From Modicisalibacter sp049808615 (GTDB lineage Bacteria; Pseudomonadota; Gammaproteobacteria; Pseudomonadales; Halomonadaceae), in NCBI RefSeq assembly GCF_049808615.1, contig NZ_JBNCAN010000010.1, forward strand, positions 73,605 to 137,604: a stretch of 64,000 nucleotides of DNA, read 5' to 3'. Within the stretch, counting starts at the first letter, position 1; each line of letters starts with the position of its first letter. Below, piece by piece: positions 39,855 through 49,566 of this stretch. Below the pieces are notes generated by a model that worked only from the letters and a program-made list of their open reading frames with translations, was not told the DNA's origin and did no database searches. The position numbers and the translations under genes were made by a program.

Positions 39855-41521
39855 TTGCCGGGAGGAGGGATGCACTGGCTCTCACTGCGATCGCAGCTGG
39901 GGTGGCCACAGCCACCCCCTGGGCAGCCGGAGCGCTGCCTGTGTGGCCTGCGGGGCTCCTGGGCACTATTGGCATGGCCCAGCTCACCTGGAGCCAAGCC
40001 ATGGCGACCCTTGAGAGGATCGATGAAGATTCGCGTGAAGGGTTTGTTCTTCCGTCTGACGAACCGATTGATGACAAAGGTAGTGGCCTGCACATTGGCC
40101 TGACAACCGATAAGAACACCAGAGTCAACATGCCAGACAACCTCGGGAAACGTCACACGGCGATCGTGGGGCAATCCGGCGTGGGTAAAACGACCATTGG
40201 TGAGTACATCCTGTGGCAGCAGACAGCAAGAGGTGGGGGCTGGCTATTCATCGATGCGAAGATCGATCGCGATACTCGTGACCACCTCGCCTACATGGCC
40301 AAAGTGACCGGGCGAGAGGATGAACTCTATATCATCGATGTCTCCGACCCTGACAATGCTAATACCTACAACCCCGTCCTTCATGGAGATCCAGATGAGG
40401 TAGCCTCCCGCCTCATGAATTTGATCCCTTCCGCCGAAAACAACCCTGGCGCGGATCACTACCGACAGTCGGCCAACCACGCCTTGACTGTCATCATCGC
40501 AGCCTTGCAAGCCTCCGGCCAGCTCTACCACTTCGGTGATCTTTCCATCCTACTACAATCGGATAAGGCGCTTGAAAACCTCGAACGGATGACACCCCAG
40601 GGCTCTGAAAGGCGAGCCCTCTCGATCTTCCTGGATCAATTCCGCACCCGTACCAAGGAAGGGACGAAGATTGACCTCAACCGCATGAAGCAGACGCTGG
40701 GAGGCATGGCAGGCCGCATTGCGCTCTTTGCACAAGGGAAATTCGGGAAAGTATTTAACGTGTATGCACCCGAGATCGTCCTTACAGAGATCATCCGCAA
40801 AGGGCACATGCTTTATGTTTCGTTGCCAACAATGGGGAAGGACACCGCTGCTCTGAATCTCGGCAAGATGATTGTATCGGACATACGATCTGCCGTTGCC
40901 CATATACAGGATCTTCCTAAAGGAGAACGGCCAGAACATTTCATTGCTCTGCTCGATGAGATGGGTGCCTATGTTATGGAGGGCGTAGGCAGGCTCTTTG
41001 AGCAAGCCCGTTCGGCAAACATCGCCCTCATACCAGCATTTCAGTCGTTCAGCCAGTTGAACCGTGTCTCTCCTGACTTTGCTGACATTGTGATCCAAAA
41101 CACCTGGAACAAGATATTCTTCAAATTTGGCTCGAAGGATAGCCCGGAGGAGGCGGCTGAAATTCTCGGCAAAACAAAACGGTTCCAGCGATCGGTGTCC
41201 GTTTCGGCCAATCAAGGTGAAAGCGCCCAGTATCTTCGCACAACGCCTCAGTCAAGCATGTCAGACGGCGGTGGCATGGGGGAAAGCTGGCGTGAAATCG
41301 AGGAGTTTCGTGTCACGCCCGACCAGTTAAGAGCCATGGATATGGGTCATGCGGTAATGATGATGGGAGCGCGCATGTACCACCTCAGAACCCCAATGAT
41401 TAACTACCCAAAGAAAATACCATCCTTCAAGGCCGTCAAGCACAATAAAAAGATCCCAGCGAACAAGCAGCCACTCAATTTTGAGGATCGGCTTAATGAA
41501 TTTCTCACTGAAGTAGCTTGA
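39851..41521 (+). CDS. traD: Type IV coupling protein (TraD-like ATPase)
   Basis: This 556-residue protein begins with two membrane-type segments (ALTAIAAGVATATPWAAGALPVW and GLLGTIGMAQLTW). Walker A is GQSGVGKTT (residues 107-115), and Walker B LLDEMG is near residue 375. ADHYRQSANHAL and the C-terminal IQNTWNKIFFKFGS are typical of TraD/TraG coupling ATPases. It brings the relaxosome to the secretion channel. ATG 39851 is preferred to the TTG at 39845. No relaxase gene is in the window. Confidence 0.85.
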   Translation: MIAGRRDALALTAIAAGVATATPWAAGALPVWPAGLLGTIGMAQLTWSQAMATLERIDEDSREGFVLPSDEPIDDKGSGLHIGLTTDKNTRVNMPDNLGKRHTAIVGQSGVGKTTIGEYILWQQTARGGGWLFIDAKIDRDTRDHLAYMAKVTGREDELYIIDVSDPDNANTYNPVLHGDPDEVASRLMNLIPSAENNPGADHYRQSANHALTVIIAALQASGQLYHFGDLSILLQSDKALENLERMTPQGSERRALSIFLDQFRTRTKEGTKIDLNRMKQTLGGMAGRIALFAQGKFGKVFNVYAPEIVLTEIIRKGHMLYVSLPTMGKDTAALNLGKMIVSDIRSAVAHIQDLPKGERPEHFIALLDEMGAYVMEGVGRLFEQARSANIALIPAFQSFSQLNRVSPDFADIVIQNTWNKIFFKFGSKDSPEEAAEILGKTKRFQRSVSVSANQGESAQYLRTTPQSSMSDGGGMGESWREIEEFRVTPDQLRAMDMGHAVMMMGARMYHLRTPMINYPKKIPSFKAVKHNKKIPANKQPLNFEDRLNEFLTEVA

Positions 41522-41530
41522 GGTGCAAAG

Positions 41531-41782
41531 ATGATAACTATTGTATTCTGGGGGACTATCGCAATATTCGCCATGTTCCTTTTAGGCGTACTACCAGGCG
41601 TCAAAGAGGTTTTCCGCCCGATAATGGATATACTGTCAAAGGGAATCGTGGAAGTCGTAAAGTTTGCTGCTGGCTACATGCTTTGGCTTATCAAAACGAT
41701 CATCCATGCTCACCTTGATCTTATTAGCCACCTCTCACATTCCCGCAGCTATTTTGACCCCGCTGACAAGATAAGAAAATAG
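41531..41782 (+). CDS. Small membrane protein, 83 aa
   Basis: It has one strong hydrophobic segment at the start (ITIVFWGTIAIFAMFLLGVLPG) and another in the middle (VVKFAAGYMLWLIKTII). It follows the coupling protein by 9 bases. It may assist the coupling protein, but the family is not recognised. Confidence 0.6.
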   Translation: MITIVFWGTIAIFAMFLLGVLPGVKEVFRPIMDILSKGIVEVVKFAAGYMLWLIKTIIHAHLDLISHLSHSRSYFDPADKIRK

Positions 41783-41790
41783 CTTATAGT

Positions 41791-41819
41791 TTGACATTGA
41801 AAACGTCGTACCGTATACT
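41791..41819 (+). promoter_or_regulatory. Strong promoter with shared operator core
   Basis: TTGACA (41791-41796), 17 bases, TATACT (41814-41819). The spacer AAAACGTCGTACC is a close match to the other AAANCGT-N6-GTATANT sites. It drives the 114-residue membrane protein. Confidence 0.8.
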
Positions 41820-41861
41820 TCAATGAACCATAAATAATGACCAAACGCTCGGGGGTGATTT

Positions 41862-42206
41862 ATGGCAAAGAATAAGCGAAATGCAAAACGCCAACGGGCG
41901 CTCAATGCTCGTCGCAATGCTGCTGCACAGGAAAGTGGCTCTTTCATTGCTAATGAGCTTCACCATCTCGTCGGTGCCGATGAAGAGGACGTTGTACGAG
42001 CATTTAGGTGGCGGGCAAAATTTTGTGTCTACTTTATCTATGGTATCAATATCTTAGGGTTTTTCTTCTTGCTCAATTTCACCTCCAACAGCCAGGGTGG
42101 TGTTGTTGAGCAAACCCATCCTTATATCTGGGGTACATACATTGCTTTTGTTGCCTTGCAATTAGCTTTCTTGAGAAGGTACAAGCGACTAATTCGCAAC
42201 GCCTAA
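41862..42206 (+). CDS. Membrane protein with a basic N-terminus, 114 aa
   Basis: The N-terminus is extremely basic (MAKNKRNAKRQRALNARR), followed by an acidic stretch (VGADEEDVVRAF) and two hydrophobic segments (FCVYFIYGINILGFFFLLNF and YIWGTYIAFVALQLAFL). It has its own strong promoter and is closed by a terminator. It could be an entry-exclusion or membrane modulator, but this is a guess from position. Confidence 0.6.
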   Translation: MAKNKRNAKRQRALNARRNAAAQESGSFIANELHHLVGADEEDVVRAFRWRAKFCVYFIYGINILGFFFLLNFTSNSQGGVVEQTHPYIWGTYIAFVALQLAFLRRYKRLIRNA

Positions 42207-42234
42207 AAAAAGCCCCCGCTGAGCGGGGGCTTTT
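42204..42234. terminator. Bidirectional terminator between the transfer gene blocks
   Basis: AAAAAAAGCCCCCGCT-GAG-CGGGGGCTTTT is symmetrical, with A and T runs on both sides. It separates the plus-strand block from the minus-strand traG-H-F block. Confidence 0.88.
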
Positions 42235-42237
42235 GCA

Positions 42238-45200
42238 TTACCGGGACTGCATATTTTCTCTTGGATCAACTTCCTCTTCTTGGCCAGGGTGTTGTTCTTG
42301 CTGTTGAGCAGACGCTGGTGGCTCACCATTCGAGTTTGAACCACCATTATTATTACCCGACCAGCCACTTCTTGGCTCAGGTGTTTCCTGCGCCTGTCCA
42401 GACGAATCCCAAGGCTCTCCGCCACTCTGCGGGGCTGCACCCGGCTGCTGGCCGGCATCGGCACCGTAGGCGGGCGGCTGGGGCGCGTCTCCCGGCTGTG
42501 GGGCTGCACCCGGCTGCTGGCCGGCATCGGCACCGTAGGCGGGCGGCTGGGGCGCGTCACCTGGCTGTGGGACGGCACCCGGCTGGGGCGCCTGGCCGCC
42601 CTGAGGCGTTGCGGCTGGTTCCTGGCCGGGGCTAGGAACCTGTTGACCACCCTGAGGCCCAGGAGCAACGCCTGGAGTAGCAGTTGATTGCTGCTCTCCC
42701 CCCGGGCCTTCAGGCTGCTCGCTGCCTGACCCCGATTCAGAATCAGGTTGATCCTCAGGACGCTGCCACCTATTCAGGCGGGCCTCTGTTGCTTGGGCAG
42801 TAGGGCCTGTTTGGGTTTGCTGATCAATCTGCTCCTGAGTGGGAGGGTGCGCTACGTTGGCCGGCTCAAAAGTTCCATCTCCACCGTACTGGTAATAAGC
42901 ATGGCCTCCTTCACGCTCAACAGCATAGACCGTTTGAGCTTGTCCGCTCTCATCTTGGTTGTAGAACATAGGGATAAAGGTATCATTACCCACCTGAATG
43001 TTCGTTCTTTCACCCCCTGTAATAAGGGCATCAGCATTGGCCTGATCAGCAGCTGCTATGTCTCTTCTATCAACGACTGATAATGAATCTCCCACGTCAA
43101 TTACTTGATAATAGTCAGGCCTCTCCACTGGTGCTTGAGAGGCCGCCTGTATGCTGTCAAGTTGCGATCCGACATCGACAGAAAGATCACGGACACCCCG
43201 CTCTCTGATAGGAGCAGTGGTCTCCGCAGCATCACCCGCTCTTGCACCTACATCAGCCGTGTTAGCACCAACGACTACAGCAGCATCGGCACCTTGAGCA
43301 TCAATTTCAGCCTGATCTTCATTCATTCTATGTTCGACACGATCTTGCAGATTGATCATGTCAGTCTGCATGTCAGAAACGGTACGCGGGTTCGCAGGAG
43401 TTGGCAAAGATCCCGACTGGCTTGCAGTCAGCTCTTCATGTGCCTTCTGCTGAGCCTGCACTGCCTCTTGATAGTCGCTCGATGCAGCATAAAGCATTGA
43501 GGCTCGATCCTCACCGGCATGGCTTTCAAGGACTTGTCTGGCCTCTGCATCATTGTATTTGACAGAGTAACGCTCACCATCTGAACCTGTCACCGAAAGT
43601 GTGCCATCTTCACCGAAAGTGAGTCTTCCACTATCCGTCTGAGAAACAGTGCTACCTTCTTCTCGAGTTTGCTGCTCTGTGTCGCTAAAGCTATTACCTG
43701 ATTCACCCCGAATAGATCCTTGGGCATAACCCGAAACACCCGATGTAAAGGCTCCCGCAATACTTGCGTTAGCATTAAGACGAACGCCACCCTCGATAGC
43801 ACTCGTTGTGGCTGCACGATTGGTTGCTTCCGATATTTCTCTCTCAGACACCCCAGCGTTTTGCAGCAAGGTATGGACTGCACCAAGCTCCTCAAGATAG
43901 CGTTGGCCCTGCGTGTCCTGACTAACTTGAGACCAGTCCACACTACCATCCCGGATATAACCTTGGTCTTCCGCATACTGGGCAGCACCTCGGAAGGTAT
44001 CCGTCATCATACTCTGCGCCTGCTGTGTAAGCGCCTCTCTAGTCTCTTGGGTTCTCTGAGTCGCTTCAGAGTAGCTTTGGGAAGCCGACAGGCTTTCCCT
44101 GAAGTCAGCAGGGCGAAGGCCCACGTTCATGTCCTGGCCACTCATATTGGTCACCTGGGAGGCACCAACACCAACATGGTGAGCGGAAACCTCATTACCA
44201 GAGCTATAGCGGTGAGAAGTTTGGTGGGCATTCATGCTCGCGTTGTTCATGCTCACCTGACCGGCTGTAGCTGCGCCAGAAGAGATACTGCCAGCAGCAG
44301 CTGCCGCGTGCTGAGATCCAGAAGCCCTGTCCAGGACAGACGTGAAGGCATAGCCGCTACCGGATACCAAGCCCCACATGATGGCTGGCACTAGGGTCGA
44401 CATGAAGCCCGAGGCCATCACCATCTTGTCGGACATTTCGCTGACGGCTCCCATGTTGGCCATGGTGAGACCATCGGCCAGATAGCCAGTTGTTTGGCCC
44501 TGGAAATACAGCATCATGATGTAGTTGACGATCGCGAGACCCGGCCACCACATAATGAGCCACGTCATGACCTGGGCGTAAGAGGTGCCCATCTTGCGGC
44601 CGAGTCCAGGCACCAAGATGGCAGCAAACACGATTGGAGCCAGGCCAATGACAAATGCCTGCAAGATGGCAAAGAAATAGCCCGCCATGTCACGGAACAA
44701 GATCGCGGTGCTGTACCAGCCAGATTGCTGAGCCCTTCGAGCCTGCTCAATATTGAGGGCAGAGATTAGCTCGCTAGATCCGGTCGCCATCGCCGCGTAC
44801 TCGTAAGTGCCCGAGTACATTTCGGCGATCGCCGCCTGGGTGGCAAGCCCGGTCGCGTCTTGGACGACGCTACCACCGGAAGCCCAGCGGAAGGAGTCTT
44901 CCAGGGCAGCCTGAGAGAGCGCGGTAGAGCCCGCGGCCTGCTGAAGCCAGAAGGGAGATGATTCCCCCATACCGTTCAGTAGTGAAGGTGCTGCGGTCTG
45001 CAAGCGGTTATCGATCTTGGTGTAAGCCGTGTCACAGGCCTCCATGCCACCATTCGGGTCTGAAGAGTCATATACCACTGTGTAAACAGCAGGGTTCAAG
45101 TTAGAGCCGAGGATACTCCAGGCGTTCTGGGACGTGATGAGGGTGACCGGCGAAATACTCCCATTGAAGATATTGGGAAGGGCGCAGTCGTTCAAAAAGC

Positions 45201-45804
45201 TCTGAATACTAGACCGCAGATAGGGATCGGTAAGGCGAATGTTCTTCATGTCATTCAGCATGCTGGCGGCCATGCCGACTGGAGCACCTTCAGAGAGCCT
45301 AAGGCTTGCGAAGTTCGGCGTTGTAAAATTTGATTCAATGCTGCTTGTCGCCCACATCCCAATCTCTGAAATGACCACAGCAGGCAGGCCTATTGCAGCG
45401 GGGACGCCTTCGATGCGCTGAGTAAACTGCGGTGCTCCAGTGCCATCCCACACCATATCTTCAACGAAAATGTCAACTTTCAAGCTGAAAAGCATGTACA
45501 CCGTCAGCAACATACCCGCGAAGTACATGGCAATCTTCTGCAATGTGCCAGCAAGAATGCCGGTGAAGCACATCGCCAGGAAGCCAGCCATGGCCAGCAC
45601 AAGCGTCAGGTTACGAAACCCAGGGTTAGATGCCGGGTCCGTCATTCGCTTGATCGCCTCGAGGATCTGAGCGAGGGCATAGCCATTACCGTAACCATAG
45701 AAGGTCCAGGTATCGGCACCACCGCCCGGGGTCATGGTTTCGGCGATTGCCACCCCCGGCAGGGCCAAAGCGACAACCGCAAGGCCTATTCCTAGCCACC
45801 TCAT
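42238..45804 (-). CDS. traG: TraG, F-type mating-pair and pilus protein
   Basis: This 1188-residue protein is longer than F TraG (938). A signal or membrane segment starts it (WLGIGLAVVALALPGVAIA), with more hydrophobic segments in the first 450 residues (LVLAMAGFLAMCFTGILAG, YFFAILQAFVIGLAPIVFAAIL). A long soluble, Gln/Ser-rich part follows. The tail near the C-terminus contains two 23-residue Pro/Gln-rich repeats. TraG functions in pilus assembly and mating-pair stabilisation. Its start overlaps the traH stop by one base (TGATG). Confidence 0.88.
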   Translation of the reverse strand: MRWLGIGLAVVALALPGVAIAETMTPGGGADTWTFYGYGNGYALAQILEAIKRMTDPASNPGFRNLTLVLAMAGFLAMCFTGILAGTLQKIAMYFAGMLLTVYMLFSLKVDIFVEDMVWDGTGAPQFTQRIEGVPAAIGLPAVVISEIGMWATSSIESNFTTPNFASLRLSEGAPVGMAASMLNDMKNIRLTDPYLRSSIQSFLNDCALPNIFNGSISPVTLITSQNAWSILGSNLNPAVYTVVYDSSDPNGGMEACDTAYTKIDNRLQTAAPSLLNGMGESSPFWLQQAAGSTALSQAALEDSFRWASGGSVVQDATGLATQAAIAEMYSGTYEYAAMATGSSELISALNIEQARRAQQSGWYSTAILFRDMAGYFFAILQAFVIGLAPIVFAAILVPGLGRKMGTSYAQVMTWLIMWWPGLAIVNYIMMLYFQGQTTGYLADGLTMANMGAVSEMSDKMVMASGFMSTLVPAIMWGLVSGSGYAFTSVLDRASGSQHAAAAAGSISSGAATAGQVSMNNASMNAHQTSHRYSSGNEVSAHHVGVGASQVTNMSGQDMNVGLRPADFRESLSASQSYSEATQRTQETREALTQQAQSMMTDTFRGAAQYAEDQGYIRDGSVDWSQVSQDTQGQRYLEELGAVHTLLQNAGVSEREISEATNRAATTSAIEGGVRLNANASIAGAFTSGVSGYAQGSIRGESGNSFSDTEQQTREEGSTVSQTDSGRLTFGEDGTLSVTGSDGERYSVKYNDAEARQVLESHAGEDRASMLYAASSDYQEAVQAQQKAHEELTASQSGSLPTPANPRTVSDMQTDMINLQDRVEHRMNEDQAEIDAQGADAAVVVGANTADVGARAGDAAETTAPIRERGVRDLSVDVGSQLDSIQAASQAPVERPDYYQVIDVGDSLSVVDRRDIAAADQANADALITGGERTNIQVGNDTFIPMFYNQDESGQAQTVYAVEREGGHAYYQYGGDGTFEPANVAHPPTQEQIDQQTQTGPTAQATEARLNRWQRPEDQPDSESGSGSEQPEGPGGEQQSTATPGVAPGPQGGQQVPSPGQEPAATPQGGQAPQPGAVPQPGDAPQPPAYGADAGQQPGAAPQPGDAPQPPAYGADAGQQPGAAPQSGGEPWDSSGQAQETPEPRSGWSGNNNGGSNSNGEPPASAQQQEQHPGQEEEVDPRENMQSR
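42432..42569. repeat. 69-bp tandem repeat within traG
   Basis: Two copies, at 42432 and 42501, each begin GGGCTGCACCCGGCTGCTGG. They encode a 23-residue Pro/Gly/Gln repeat. The period is a multiple of three, so copy number can vary without a frameshift. Confidence 0.85.
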
Positions 45805-47366
45805 CAGTTCACCTCCCGTGCCATGTCGCGGGCGAAGTTCATGCCTGAGAGCCCCATGGCATGAAGGTTGCGAAGCGTTGACCGATTGATACGGTCAACT
45901 TGAGCCATGATATTTTCCTGAGTCTCGGCCATCAGGTTGATTTGCTGTGCCTTCTCAGAGGTAAGGGCCACAAGCTCATTCTGTGCATCCCTAAACTCCT
46001 TGAGAACGTCAGCTGGCAGCTGGGAAACAGTGGTAGTTTTAGCCGTGGCCTGAACAGCATGGCGGATGTACTCAATGGAGATCATGTAACTCAAGATCAT
46101 TGAATTACCTACAACGAGGTCGTAGGCAATCTCAGGATAGGTAGCAGCCACATTGACAGCCTGATACAAGGGGAACGGCGCCGCGGCGATGATCGCCTTT
46201 TGAGATGAGGAAAGTGGAGTACCTGAGGCCACATTCTCTACTGCGCCCTCGAGTTCCGTCACAACCGTAGTGAGGAACCCCTGCCCAAGGGACATGTCTT
46301 CCACTTTCGTCCTCTGAGGTGACCAGCAATTCCTAAGATCGCTGTTGCGGCAAGTGTATATCTCCATCTTTTGGCCTGAGCTACCCTCTTGCCATACCTT
46401 GTCCTCGCAGAAATCGTTAATAAACTCTGCGTATTGTATTTGCGAGGGTGATGCCCGTTCGCTGCCACAAAGGAAGACATCAAGCATTGCGCTACCAGTC
46501 TCTATGGTTGGCGCATACGTATTAGTTTCACCATCTTTGTTCTTGTTTCTTACTTCCGTGCCAATCCAGCTCATCAACAGCTCAGCAAATATTTTATTTT
46601 CTGCTCCCATGTTGTTAATGCCGTCCTTGCCCGGAGCGATTCCCGCCTCCTGAAGTCCGAGCCAAGTACGGTTACCGTTAATATCCATCGCTAGGGCTTT
46701 ATCGCCTTCATTTGCTTCCAGGTGATCATAAATTTCACCGCCCGCATCACCGCTTGTGTCACAGGTGTCCTGCTGGGCAGCCAGCCAGTCGCTCTCCACC
46801 CCTTCAAACATGCCGACCGAGCTGCACCAGAGGTTGCTCAGTTCATCGGTGTAGTCAGGGAAGCCATCTACGATGGCCTGAGCCGCCTCACAGCTATCCT
46901 GGGACAGCTTTGCGGCGGCCTGAGCCATGCGCTGAGCAAACTCCAAGACATCGCCGCATATAGGGCAGAGCTGCTTGAGAGCGAGCTGGAAGGAGAGGGC
47001 AACAACCCCTTGGGCGATCTGTTCCAGCATTTGCTGGATCTGCTCGCTATCAATGTACGAGAAGCCGCCAAAATGGGCGTCAATACCGTTACAACCGACC
47101 TCGAGCCTCGGCGGATCGAGGTTCACCAGCGAGTAACGGTTCTGCGAGAAGCGCATTGTCATGCCGCCCGCGGAGTATCCATGTCTCGTGCGAGTTTCAA
47201 ATGCTGTGGCACTCGTGCTGCTGCTGAAACCACCGCCAGCACTTGAAAGCCTATCGAACGCATCATTCAGGGCGCTCGCCTCGGCCTGTCCGATCGTAGC
47301 GGTGAGCGACATTCCCGTGAGTACGGAGGTCGCCACCAAGGTTGCTATCTTCTTGCGGTGAATCAT
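45804..47366 (-). CDS. traH: TraH, F-type conjugation protein
   Basis: The start is ATG 47366, overlapping the traF stop by one base. The 520-residue protein is longer than F TraH (458). It has a signal peptide (IATLVATSVLTGMSLTATIGQAEA) and conserved Cys, with a C-terminal helical part (LMAETQENIMAQVDRINR). TraH sits in the outer membrane or periplasm and works with TraF in pilus assembly. Confidence 0.85.
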   Translation of the reverse strand: MIHRKKIATLVATSVLTGMSLTATIGQAEASALNDAFDRLSSAGGGFSSSTSATAFETRTRHGYSAGGMTMRFSQNRYSLVNLDPPRLEVGCNGIDAHFGGFSYIDSEQIQQMLEQIAQGVVALSFQLALKQLCPICGDVLEFAQRMAQAAAKLSQDSCEAAQAIVDGFPDYTDELSNLWCSSVGMFEGVESDWLAAQQDTCDTSGDAGGEIYDHLEANEGDKALAMDINGNRTWLGLQEAGIAPGKDGINNMGAENKIFAELLMSWIGTEVRNKNKDGETNTYAPTIETGSAMLDVFLCGSERASPSQIQYAEFINDFCEDKVWQEGSSGQKMEIYTCRNSDLRNCWSPQRTKVEDMSLGQGFLTTVVTELEGAVENVASGTPLSSSQKAIIAAAPFPLYQAVNVAATYPEIAYDLVVGNSMILSYMISIEYIRHAVQATAKTTTVSQLPADVLKEFRDAQNELVALTSEKAQQINLMAETQENIMAQVDRINRSTLRNLHAMGLSGMNFARDMAREVN

Positions 47367-48388
47367 CACTCAACTCCTTGGGGAATGCCGGCGCCCAGAC
47401 CACCGGACGACCGTTCAAGCATGTCGGGGACGCTGAAATCGACAGCCGGACCAGCACCGTCACTAACGGCGTTCAGGCCTTTCTCTGCTGCTCGCTGAAT
47501 GGCGCCAAAGAAAACCTCAATGCGTGATGTGATGCGCTGGGCTGCCTCTACGCCACTGGATACGCGGAACCACAGGTCATCCTGGGGGAGGTGAAGCCAT
47601 AGATCCGGGACTGCCTCGATGGCCAGGTGGCCAGCTGCCTCGACTGATCGCCCTGTGGTATCGCAGGTCTCGGTGAAGTCCGACATGCACACGTTGTCGA
47701 GGGGGGCGTTATAGATGGTGAGCCCCGTTCGCCGGCCGAGCTGCTTCATCACCGGCTGCATGTCATGGCAGAACTGGCAGGTTGAACGGGTAAACCAGAC
47801 CAAGAACCCACCTTGGTCGTTAATCTCTTCCATGACGGCGTTCCGCTTGCCGTCCTGAGCGCGAGACGCCGCTCGCAGTCCAAAGGACGACACCGGGCTA
47901 TGAACCAGCGGGTTCAGATCCTGGTTCTGAATCTGGTTCCACTCCCACATGCGAGACATCGTGATGGCCTGGTCGACCGCCCAGCGCATATACCGCTGAA
48001 ACCGCTCCACGGTCTCTGGGTTGTTGGGCCTCATCACGGCTTGATTCAGCAGCATGTCACGCTGCTTGGCCTGGAAGTCGAAGCTCCCCTGAGGGTCCAC
48101 GAAGCCGCATGACGGCTCCCACTCGTCAGGGTCGGTACAGTCACGTTCCTCCTCGCTCGTCTCCTCACGAGGCTCAGCGATCACCTCTGGAGGTTTTTCC
48201 TGCTCTTCCTCCTTCTCTTCTTCCTCGTCATCCAGGTGGCCCCAGAACCAGCCGCACTCCTTGGGGTTGCTGGAATCCAGGCAGGCACGATTCGAGCCGG
48301 CCTCGGATTGCGCCTCCGTGGCCGGTGACAGCGCCAGCAGCGCCAAGAACAAGGGGGCCAGCACATGGCCAGCCAGTAGGTGTTTCAT
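47366..48388 (-). CDS. traF: TraF, thioredoxin-like F-type conjugation protein
   Basis: The start is ATG 48388, where MKHLL leads into a signal peptide (LAPLFLALLALSPATEA). An acidic stretch with many Glu follows. Later the thioredoxin-like motif FTRSTCQFCHDM carries a real CxxC pair, so the protein could act in disulfide chemistry for the many Cys-rich partners. In F, TraF lacks the CxxC found in TrbB; here it is present. The next minus-strand gene starts after an ATGA overlap. Confidence 0.85.
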   Translation of the reverse strand: MKHLLAGHVLAPLFLALLALSPATEAQSEAGSNRACLDSSNPKECGWFWGHLDDEEEEKEEEQEKPPEVIAEPREETSEEERDCTDPDEWEPSCGFVDPQGSFDFQAKQRDMLLNQAVMRPNNPETVERFQRYMRWAVDQAITMSRMWEWNQIQNQDLNPLVHSPVSSFGLRAASRAQDGKRNAVMEEINDQGGFLVWFTRSTCQFCHDMQPVMKQLGRRTGLTIYNAPLDNVCMSDFTETCDTTGRSVEAAGHLAIEAVPDLWLHLPQDDLWFRVSSGVEAAQRITSRIEVFFGAIQRAAEKGLNAVSDGAGPAVDFSVPDMLERSSGGLGAGIPQGVE

Positions 48389-48840
48389 AGCACGAAGCTC
48401 CGAATTGAAATTGCCGCAAGTACCCATGCGGCAAGCACGGGCCAGAATTCCGAAGTGCCGCCATCCCATAGATTCAAGGAGTGACGCTTAGCGGGGTGCC
48501 AAACGGGCACCCCGGATGGGGTTCCTGCATCCCCCGCGATATGCGAGAGACCGCCGATGACGAACCCCAGGAGAGCCGCGGCCAGGAGAGGGGTTTCTGC
48601 AAGCCACAACCACGCAGCAACCGCTCCCCCTGCCCAAGGGAGGAGCCAATGCGTCACGGTCCTATGTGGGATCAGCGTGGTCGGCCCGACCCGGATTTCC
48701 ATCCAGTCCGGCGCGGTTGAGCCGGGCAGCGCCAGCGCCGCCACCGCAAGCGCCGGCCCCCCTCCATACAGGGGCGTGATTGCCGCTCCAGCGGTCACGC
48801 CAAACGCCAAACCAAAAAGCCGGTGCGCGTTGCCGGTCAC
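48385..48840 (-). CDS. YdjM/DUF457-type membrane-bound hydrolase-like protein
   Basis: The start is GTG 48840, with AGGAGGCCCT upstream. The 151-residue protein has several hydrophobic segments. TLIPHRTVTHWLLP and GLSHIAGDAGTPSG match the family's conserved His/Asp motifs. Such proteins are membrane-bound, metal-dependent hydrolases of unknown substrate; E. coli YdjM is SOS-controlled, but I see no SOS box here. It overlaps traF by four bases. Confidence 0.8.
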   Translation of the reverse strand: MTGNAHRLFGLAFGVTAGAAITPLYGGGPALAVAALALPGSTAPDWMEIRVGPTTLIPHRTVTHWLLPWAGGAVAAWLWLAETPLLAAALLGFVIGGLSHIAGDAGTPSGVPVWHPAKRHSLNLWDGGTSEFWPVLAAWVLAAISIRSFVL

Positions 48841-48912
48841 AGGGCCTCCTAGGGTCAATTCAAAGCACGCGAGAAAGCCCCGATTCCACGAAGGAAAGGG
48901 GGCTATGAATCG

Positions 48913-49566
48913 TCATGCTGGTTGGTATTGCTGTCGCTGGAGGAAGCGGCGCCGCTGTGCGATCGCCCCTTTCAACCGTGCCGACAGGTGAGCATCCAGC
49001 TGTGCGGTAGTGACCCAGCGTTCAGCTGCGGCCAGCCGTTCAGCATCTGCATTGTCGATCTCGGCCAGAATTACCTCAGGAGAGGCAAGTCTACGGCCGT
49101 TTATTGACTGCTGAGAATCGGCTTCAGCATCGCTCCCGGGGAGCATTGCTGACGTGTTCACAGCAGCATTTCTGGCAGCATTTCCATCGTCATCAGGCCC
49201 CTGAGCCAGGCCCAGAAGCGCCAGCAACCCATACCGTCGCGCATACGTCTGAGCAGACGCCACGCCATGGCTATCATGGGTGTCCACTGGCATCTCGCAG
49301 TAGGAGCCAATAAACTCCCCACTCGGACCATGAATCAGCATGGTTTCCATCACCACGGCCCCCACATTGCCTGGTACAGGCGCTTGAACCAGCGCTATTT
49401 CGTGCCGATTCAAGACATTGCGGACGCTGCCGATGATGGCAGTGAGGCTGGCGTAGCTGCTGTCGTACATCGGATTGCTGCAATCCGAAGCGACAACCCC
49501 ACCCAGCTCTGCCTGGACTGAAGCCAACGCTCTGCCAATGCTGGCGATTGAGTCGCTACGGTTCAT
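48913..49566 (-). CDS. ERF-family single-strand annealing protein
   Basis: This 217-residue protein has the ERF pattern: SIGRALASVQAELGGVVAS, then YASLTAIIGSVRNVLNRHEI and the strongly conserved VASAQTYARRYGLLALLGLA. ERF (P22) anneals single strands in recombination. The start is ATG 49566, directly behind the leader element at 49567. A role in circularising or repairing incoming plasmid DNA would fit a leading region. Confidence 0.88.
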   Translation of the reverse strand: MNRSDSIASIGRALASVQAELGGVVASDCSNPMYDSSYASLTAIIGSVRNVLNRHEIALVQAPVPGNVGAVVMETMLIHGPSGEFIGSYCEMPVDTHDSHGVASAQTYARRYGLLALLGLAQGPDDDGNAARNAAVNTSAMLPGSDAEADSQQSINGRRLASPEVILAEIDNADAERLAAAERWVTTAQLDAHLSARLKGAIAQRRRFLQRQQYQPA

